NCBI GenBank assembly: GCA_015655255.1
Contig: JAATFJ010000080.1
Location: 1 to 19,756, forward strand
Direction: 5' to 3'
From: Actinomycetales bacterium
Lineage (GTDB): Bacteria > Actinomycetota > Actinomycetes > Actinomycetales > Microbacteriaceae
Length of the DNA: 19,756 nucleotides
The translations under genes were made by a program, and so were the position numbers. Below, one piece after another: positions 16,094-19,756 of this stretch (positions are counted from its first letter, which is position 1; each line of letters starts with the position of its first letter). The notes under the pieces were generated by a model that had not been told where the DNA came from, searched no databases, and was given only the letters and a program-made list of their open reading frames with translations.

Positions 16094-16437
16094 TCCTTCT
16101 CGTCCTCCTTGTGCTCCTGCACGGTGATGATGCGTGGAGCTTCGGGAGTGTCGTCATGCTCCTCCGCGGCAGGAAGCTCGCGTACCGGGGTCTCTGCGGG
16201 CGGGGCGGGTGAGCCGCCCGCCGCGTTGGCGAGGACCACGGCGATATAGGGGAGCAGCGCCGCCCCCGCGCCGAACACCCATGTGTACCAGCCATAGGGG
16301 GTCACGAAGGCCATGAGGAAGAAGCAGATGATCCGGATCGTCATCGTGATGATGTAGTTGCGCTGGCGCGCGTCGGCGTCCTCCTGGGGAGACCGGTTCA
16401 GGGAGGTGACCGAATGGGTCGAGCGGACGCGTTTCAC
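16090..16437 (-). CDS. DUF3099-type membrane protein
   Basis: The 115 residues begin with GTG; GGAGGG 4 nt upstream supports the start. After a polar N-terminus (HSVTSLNRSPQEDADARQR, 8-26) come two membrane segments, about 29-47 (YIITMTIRIICFFLMAFVT) and 51-71 (YTWVFGAGAALLPYIAVVLAN). A Pro/Ala/Glu-rich cytoplasmic tail follows (72-115). The RxRxYxxxMxxR-CFF layout and LLPYIAVVLAN match what I recall of DUF3099 proteins, found across actinobacteria with no known function. It starts the coupled trio DUF3099, Cys/His protein and SURF1. An 11-bp hairpin lies just upstream, next to the ribosome site, and may separate it from DUF4190. Confidence 0.9.
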   Translation of the reverse strand: MKRVRSTHSVTSLNRSPQEDADARQRNYIITMTIRIICFFLMAFVTPYGWYTWVFGAGAALLPYIAVVLANAAGGSPAPPAETPVRELPAAEEHDDTPEAPRIITVQEHKEDEKE

Positions 16438-16452
16438 GATGCCCTCCAGCCT

Positions 16453-16481
16453 ACGCTGGGCGCGTCGAAAGCGCCCAGCGT
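16453..16481 (-). terminator. 11-bp perfect hairpin between DUF4190 and DUF3099
   Basis: ACGCTGGGCGC (16453-16463) and GCGCCCAGCGT (16471-16481) are exact reverse complements round a 7-nt loop. On the minus strand the hairpin starts on the base after the DUF4190 stop codon and ends 15 nt before the DUF3099 GTG. No U-run follows, so it could be a U-less terminator of the kind proposed in actinobacteria, or a transcript stabiliser or processing site. Terminator is the best single label. Confidence 0.55.
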
Positions 16482-16898
16482 TCAGAGGGAGGAGCCAGCG
16501 GTGCTCATACCCCAGAAGCTGAATACGAGAAGCACGACCACGAGCCAGAGGGCGATGGCCGTGTAGCCGAGGACGAGCCCCGCGATGGCGAAACCGCGAC
16601 CCGTCTCCGGGCGCGTGCGCAGCTGGGAGAGCGCGATGTGCCCGGTGATAACGGCGCCGATGGAGGTAAGGAAGGGGATGAGCACCCAGCCAGCGATGCC
16701 CAGAATCATCGAGGTGAGGGCGAGTCCGTTGGCACGCTGCGGTGCGGGGTAGGCGCCATACGGGTACGGCGCGGCGGGATAGCCGCTCTGGCCGGGATAG
16801 GCCTGCGATGCCGGGGAAGTAGACGGGGCAGAGCCGTACGGGGACGGTATGCCCGACGTCGACTCCGGGGGGAGGGGAGGTTCGCTGGGGTTGGTCAT
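16482..16898 (-). CDS. DUF4190-type membrane protein with Pro/Tyr-rich N-terminus
   Basis: The 138 residues start at ATG 16898 with AAGGAG 6 nt upstream; longer readings into the fabG promoter region have no support. Residues 1-55 are disordered-looking and rich in Pro, Ser, Tyr and Gly, including the repeats YPYGAYPA and YPAAPYPY. The DUF4190 part follows: TM1 at about 58-82 (LALTSMILGIAGWVLIPFL...), a Gly/His turn GHIALSQLRTRPETGRGFA (86-104), then TM2 at about 105-128. Such proteins are common, often several per genome, in Gram-positive bacteria; their function is unknown. A separate promoter with perfect TTGACA lies 61 bp upstream, and a strong hairpin follows the stop, so it is probably monocistronic. 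Confidence 0.9.
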   Translation of the reverse strand: MTNPSEPPLPPESTSGIPSPYGSAPSTSPASQAYPGQSGYPAAPYPYGAYPAPQRANGLALTSMILGIAGWVLIPFLTSIGAVITGHIALSQLRTRPETGRGFAIAGLVLGYTAIALWLVVVLLVFSFWGMSTAGSSL

Positions 16899-16934
16899 AT
16901 CGTGCTCCTTGCCGCGTGCGAATGTGATGAGATC

Positions 16935-16964
16935 AGGCTCCCAGAGCCGGACCACGAGTGTCAA
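16935..16964 (-). promoter_or_regulatory. Candidate promoter of the DUF4190 gene
   Basis: Read on the minus strand, a perfect TTGACA (16964-16959) is followed after 18 bp by GAGCCT (16940-16935), a weak -10. The expected leader is about 30 nt and contains the AAGGAG ribosome site. A small dyad, GGCTC-CCA-GAGCC (16936-16948), overlaps the -10 and could be an operator. Confidence 0.45.
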
Positions 16965-17000
16965 CGGGAGCGGCGTCACGGATCCCGCGACAACGCTCGG

Positions 17001-17006
17001 TAGGCT
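17001..17006 (+). promoter_or_regulatory. Candidate -10 element of fabG
   Basis: TAGGCT, the same hexamer found before ftsY and glpK, lies 38 bp before the fabG ATG. It would leave a leader of about 30 nt with the GGAG ribosome site (17036-17039). No clear -35 is visible. Confidence 0.33.
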
Positions 17007-17044
17007 GTTTCCGATCCCCTCGCAACATCTCGACTGGAGTGCAT

Positions 17045-17755
17045 ATGAGTTCCCCACGCGTCGTCCTCGTCACCGGCGGCAACCGCGGCATCGGACGGGC
17101 GATCGCGGAGCGCTTCCTCCGCGAGGGACATCGGGTCGCCGTGACGGCGCGCAGCGGATCAGGCCCCGAGGGCGCGCTCACCGTGCGCGCCGACGTCACG
17201 GATGCCACGGCGGTGGATGCCGCGTTCTCCGAGGTCGAGGAGAAGCTCGGCCCCGTGGAGGTTCTCATCGCGAACGCGGGGGTCACGAAGGACACCCTGC
17301 TCATGCGGATGAGCGATGAGGATTTCGACAGCGTCGTCTCCACGAACCTCGGTGGTGCGTTCCGCGTCGTCAAGCGCGCGTCCAAGGGCATGCTCAAGGC
17401 GCGGTTCGGCCGGATCGTGCTCATCTCCAGCGTCGTCGGACTGTACGGTTCGGCGGGGCAGACCAATTATGCCGCGTCGAAGGCGGGTCTCGTGGGCTTC
17501 GCACGTTCGCTCACGCGCGAGCTCGGTGCTCGCAACATCACCGCGAACGTCGTCGCACCGGGCTTCATCGAGACGGATATGACCGCGTCCCTCCCCGAAG
17601 AGACGCAGAAGCTGTACAAGGCGAGCATTCCCGCCGCTCGCTTCGCCTCACCCGATGAGGTCGCCGGCGTCGTCTCCTGGCTGGCGGGTCCCGATGCGGG
17701 GTACATCTCCGGCGCCGTCATCCCCGTGGACGGCGGCCTGGGGATGGGGCACTGA
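17045..17755 (+). CDS. fabG: 3-oxoacyl-ACP reductase, MabA/FabG1 type
   Basis: FabG reduces 3-oxoacyl-ACP to 3-hydroxyacyl-ACP with NADPH in type II fatty acid elongation. The 236 residues are a classical short-chain dehydrogenase: TGGNRGIG cofactor loop (10-17), NAG (77-79), Asn101, catalytic Ser129 in LISSVVG, and Tyr142 and Lys146 in NYAASK. NVVAPGFIETDM follows, and the end is YISGAVIPVDGGLGMGH. That C-terminus and the NRGIG, LMRMS and GAFRV stretches closely resemble mycobacterial MabA from memory. I start at ATG 17045, with a GGAG ribosome site 6 nt upstream; a longer in-frame reading crosses the promoter region. No inhA follows, unlike in mycobacteria; serB converges with 3 bp between stops. 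Confidence 0.94.
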   Translation: MSSPRVVLVTGGNRGIGRAIAERFLREGHRVAVTARSGSGPEGALTVRADVTDATAVDAAFSEVEEKLGPVEVLIANAGVTKDTLLMRMSDEDFDSVVSTNLGGAFRVVKRASKGMLKARFGRIVLISSVVGLYGSAGQTNYAASKAGLVGFARSLTRELGARNITANVVAPGFIETDMTASLPEETQKLYKASIPAARFASPDEVAGVVSWLAGPDAGYISGAVIPVDGGLGMGH

Positions 17756-17758
17756 GCC

Positions 17759-18403
17759 TCAGGGCAGCAGGGGTATCACGTCACTGAGGTCGACGCGCCC
17801 GATGACGAGGCTCGCCGCCTCACGGACGGCAGGCTTGGCGTTGAAGGCGAGCCCGAGTCCCGCCACCGACATCATCCGCAGATCGTTCGCACCGTCGCCG
17901 ATGGCGATCGTCGCGGAGGACGCGACGCCCAGCTCCGCGGCCCACGTCGTCAGCCAGTGCGCCTTCGCCGCGGCGTCGACGATCTCCCCGTCGACGCGGC
18001 CGGTGAGTGCTCCGTCCTTGACCTCCAGGCGGTTCGCCCGCCAGCGATCGACGCCGAGGGCGGGAGCGAAGTGATCGAGAATCTCATGGAATCCACCGGA
18101 GACGACGCCGACGACGCCTCCGCGCGCATGCACGGCGGCGGTGAGCTCCTGCACGCCGGGTGTCGGCTCGATCCGCGCTCGTACCCGGGCGAACGCGGAG
18201 ATCTCGACACCGGCGAGTGCGGCGACGCGGGAGCGCAGGCTCGTCGCGAAGTCGACCTCTCCGCGCATGGCGGCTTCCGTGGCCGCCTGCACTTCTGCCC
18301 GGCGTCCCGCCTCCTCGGCGAGGAGTTCGATGACCTCGTTGCGGATGAGAGTGGAATCGGCATCGAGGACGACAAGGAAGCGCGCGGCAGTCACGCGTTC
18401 CAC
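17759..18403 (-). CDS. serB: Phosphoserine phosphatase SerB
   Basis: SerB hydrolyses O-phosphoserine to serine, the last step of serine synthesis. The 214-residue HAD-fold protein shows motif I DADST (14-18; nucleophile Asp14, acid Asp16), motif II Ser102 in SGG, Lys147 in AKAHWL, and motif III GDGANDLRMM (169-178). It is only the catalytic domain, without the N-terminal regulatory extension of longer SerB proteins. The listed start is GTG 18403; a second GTG at 18394 is equally possible and has TATCGT 7 nt upstream on the minus strand, a leaderless-like arrangement. It lies 13 bp behind glgC on the same strand, so it is probably co-transcribed, although the two pathways have no obvious link. 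Confidence 0.93.
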   Translation of the reverse strand: MERVTAARFLVVLDADSTLIRNEVIELLAEEAGRRAEVQAATEAAMRGEVDFATSLRSRVAALAGVEISAFARVRARIEPTPGVQELTAAVHARGGVVGVVSGGFHEILDHFAPALGVDRWRANRLEVKDGALTGRVDGEIVDAAAKAHWLTTWAAELGVASSATIAIGDGANDLRMMSVAGLGLAFNAKPAVREAASLVIGRVDLSDVIPLLP

Positions 18404-18416
18404 GATAGAGCAGCGC

Positions 18417-19661
18417 TCAGCGTTCGATGATCACGCCCTTGGCGACGACGGTGATCCCGGACTCGGTCACCGTGAAGCCGCGGGCAATGTCGCGCTCCCT
18501 GTCCACCCCGACGGTCGCGCCGTCGAGGAGCACGACGTTCTTGTCCAGCACTGCACGGTGCACCCGCGCGCCCTGACCGAGGTGCACATTGTCGAAGAGC
18601 ACCGAGTCGGTGATCGTCGCCCCACCCGCGGCGAGGGTGCCGGGGCCGACGACGCTACGCTCCAGGTGGGTGCCGGAAAGCACAGAGCCGAGCGAGACGA
18701 TCGAGTCGATGGCATTGCCGATGCGACCGACCGCATCGCGGACGAACTTCGCGGGCGGCGCGTTCACGCTCTGCGAGCGGATCGGCCAGTCGGTGTTGTA
18801 GAGGTTGAAGATCGGCAGTGTCGCGATGAGGTCCATATGCGCGTCGAAGAAGGAGTCGATCGTGCCCACATCCCGCCAGTACGCGCGGTCGCGGACGGAG
18901 GAGCCGGGCACGTCGTTCTCGCGCATGTCGTAATAGCCCGCCTCCCCGCGCGCGACGAAGGCGGGGACGATGTCACCGCCCATATCGTGACCGGAGGTGG
19001 GAAGCTCGCCATCGGCCTCGACCGCGGCGATGAGGGCATCGGCGTCGAAGACGTAATTGCCCATGGAGGCGAGCACCTCGTGCGGCGCATCGGGCAGCCC
19101 CGTCGCATCGACGGGCTTCTCCAGGAAGGCGCGGATGAGCCCGGAACCGTCTGGATCGGCATCGATGACACCGAACTGCGAGGACAGAGCGAGCGGCTGA
19201 CGGATACCGGCGACGGTGACCTTCGCGCCCGAGGAGATGTGTGCGTCGATCATCTGCTGGAAGTCCATGCGGTAGACGTGGTCGGCGCCGATGACGACGA
19301 CGATGTCCGGCTTCTCGTCGTTGATGAGGTTGAGGCTCTGCAGGATGGCGTCGGCGGAACCGGAGAACCATCTCTTCCCCAGCCGTTGCTGGGCGGGGAC
19401 GGAGGTCACATAGGAATCCAGCAGCGCGGACATGCGCCAGGTCTGCGAGATGTGCCGATCGAGACTGTGCGACTTGTACTGCGTGAGCACAACGACCTGT
19501 CGCAGACCCGAATTGATGAGGTTGGAGATCGCGAAATCGATCAACCGATACTGGCCGCCGAACGGAACCGCGGGTTTCGCCCGGTCGACCGTGAGGGGCA
19601 TAAGCCGTTTTCCTTCGCCGCCGGCGAGGATGATGCCGAAAACCTTCTGCGGTACCGCCAT
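18417..19661 (-). CDS. glgC: Glucose-1-phosphate adenylyltransferase GlgC
   Basis: GlgC makes ADP-glucose and pyrophosphate from ATP and glucose 1-phosphate, the committed step of bacterial glycogen synthesis. The 414 residues have the N-terminal nucleotidyltransferase domain with [14 protein letters not shown] (11-24), [10 protein letters not shown] (27-36), the WFSGSADAI loop (98-106), GADHVYRMD (125-133) and FLEKP (179-183). A C-terminal left-handed beta-helix follows (from about 290: [36 protein letters not shown]). Length and motifs fit an active, allosterically controlled enzyme. No Shine-Dalgarno precedes the ATG; TAATGT lies exactly 6 nt before it, suggesting a leaderless mRNA. glgA leaves divergently 46 bp away. 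Confidence 0.97.
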   Translation of the reverse strand: MAVPQKVFGIILAGGEGKRLMPLTVDRAKPAVPFGGQYRLIDFAISNLINSGLRQVVVLTQYKSHSLDRHISQTWRMSALLDSYVTSVPAQQRLGKRWFSGSADAILQSLNLINDEKPDIVVVIGADHVYRMDFQQMIDAHISSGAKVTVAGIRQPLALSSQFGVIDADPDGSGLIRAFLEKPVDATGLPDAPHEVLASMGNYVFDADALIAAVEADGELPTSGHDMGGDIVPAFVARGEAGYYDMRENDVPGSSVRDRAYWRDVGTIDSFFDAHMDLIATLPIFNLYNTDWPIRSQSVNAPPAKFVRDAVGRIGNAIDSIVSLGSVLSGTHLERSVVGPGTLAAGGATITDSVLFDNVHLGQGARVHRAVLDKNVVLLDGATVGVDRERDIARGFTVTESGITVVAKGVIIER

Positions 19662-19667
19662 GGGTCC

Positions 19668-19673
19668 ACATTA
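19668..19673 (-). promoter_or_regulatory. Candidate -10 element of glgC, leaderless geometry
   Basis: TAATGT on the minus strand (TANNNT) lies 6 nt before the glgC ATG. AGTACA (19696-19691) is a possible -35 at 17 bp and overlaps the first base of the glgA -10. Confidence 0.5.
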
Positions 19674-19695
19674 GAGCCCCGAGGCGTCCCTGTAC

Positions 19696-19701
19696 TAGCG
19701 T
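19696..19701 (+). promoter_or_regulatory. Candidate -10 element of glgA, leaderless geometry
   Basis: TAGCGT (TANNNT) lies exactly 6 nt before the glgA ATG at 19708. No good -35 is evident; the expected -35 region overlaps or abuts the glgC -10. Confidence 0.48.
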
Positions 19702-19707
19702 TCAGAC

Positions 19708-19756
19708 ATGCGCGTTGACGTGATCACGAAGGAATACCCACCGGAGATCTACGGAG
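19708..19756 (+). CDS. glgA: Glycogen synthase GlgA, N-terminal fragment
   Basis: Only 16 codons are present, reading MRVDVITKEYPPEIYG, before the window ends. The MRVDxxTxEYPPExYG pattern is the usual beginning of actinobacterial glycogen synthase, which transfers glucose from ADP-glucose; mycobacterial members (GlgM) also make maltose 1-phosphate. The call rests on this N-terminus and on the divergent neighbour glgC, which supplies ADP-glucose. Confidence 0.85.
   Translation, partial: MRVDVITKEYPPEIYG

Noticed and set aside
16448..16453. TAGGCT on the minus strand as -10 of DUF3099
   Set aside because: It overlaps the hairpin and sits so close that the start of transcription would fall inside or after the GGAGGG ribosome site; no -35 is seen.
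18141..19718. 525-codon plus-strand open frame
   Set aside because: It is antisense to glgC and part of serB, both with full sets of catalytic motifs.

Overview
The window is high-GC actinobacterial chromosome and most resembles Microbacteriaceae (a Microbacterium-like organism). This rests on recognised proteins and gene order: smc-ftsY-ffh, rpsP-khpA-rimM-trmD, a MabA-type FabG ending in DGGLGMGH, and divergent glgC/glgA. No database search was possible. There are 19 protein genes, two of them cut by the window edges. No rRNA, tRNA, CRISPR array, insertion sequence or prophage gene was recognised. No gene-free stretch exceeds 300 bases; the longest is the 212 bp between ybdK and rpsP.

Layout. 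(1) 2-6865, plus strand: smc (5' end missing), ftsY, a DUF2004 protein, a TetR regulator and ffh, covering chromosome organisation and SRP-dependent protein targeting. (2) 6871-11249: a glycerol catabolism block with glpD (minus), a SorC-family regulator (plus) and glpK (plus). They share a palindromic operator, TGCAC-N4-GTGCA, present twice between glpD and the regulator and once before glpK. (3) 11262-12395, minus: a YbdK-type carboxylate-amine ligase. (4) 12608-15049, plus: rpsP, khpA, rimM, trmD and a Pyr_excise-family protein in a tight operon behind a structured leader. (5) 15060-16898, minus: a DUF4190 membrane protein, then DUF3099, a 65-residue Cys/His protein and a SURF1 protein, the last three joined by 4-bp ATGA overlaps. 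(6) 17045-17755, plus: fabG. (7) 17759-19661, minus: glgC then serB; glgA leaves divergently at 19708.

How the genes work together. SMC acts in chromosome segregation; FtsY and Ffh are the SRP receptor and SRP GTPase. GlpK and GlpD turn glycerol into dihydroxyacetone phosphate, and the shared operators make the SorC-type protein the likely regulator of both. S16, RimM and TrmD act in ribosome assembly and tRNA modification. SURF1 points to cytochrome oxidase assembly. GlgC and GlgA make glycogen-type glucan.

Most of the window is housekeeping DNA, and I did not find a wholly new system. The best leads are the three-site glp operator set tied to a SorC-family regulator, a recurring TANNNT-N6-ATG arrangement suggesting leaderless mRNAs (ftsY, tetR, glgC, glgA), interlocked glgC/glgA promoters, the folded rpsP leader, and an 11-bp perfect hairpin between DUF4190 and DUF3099.
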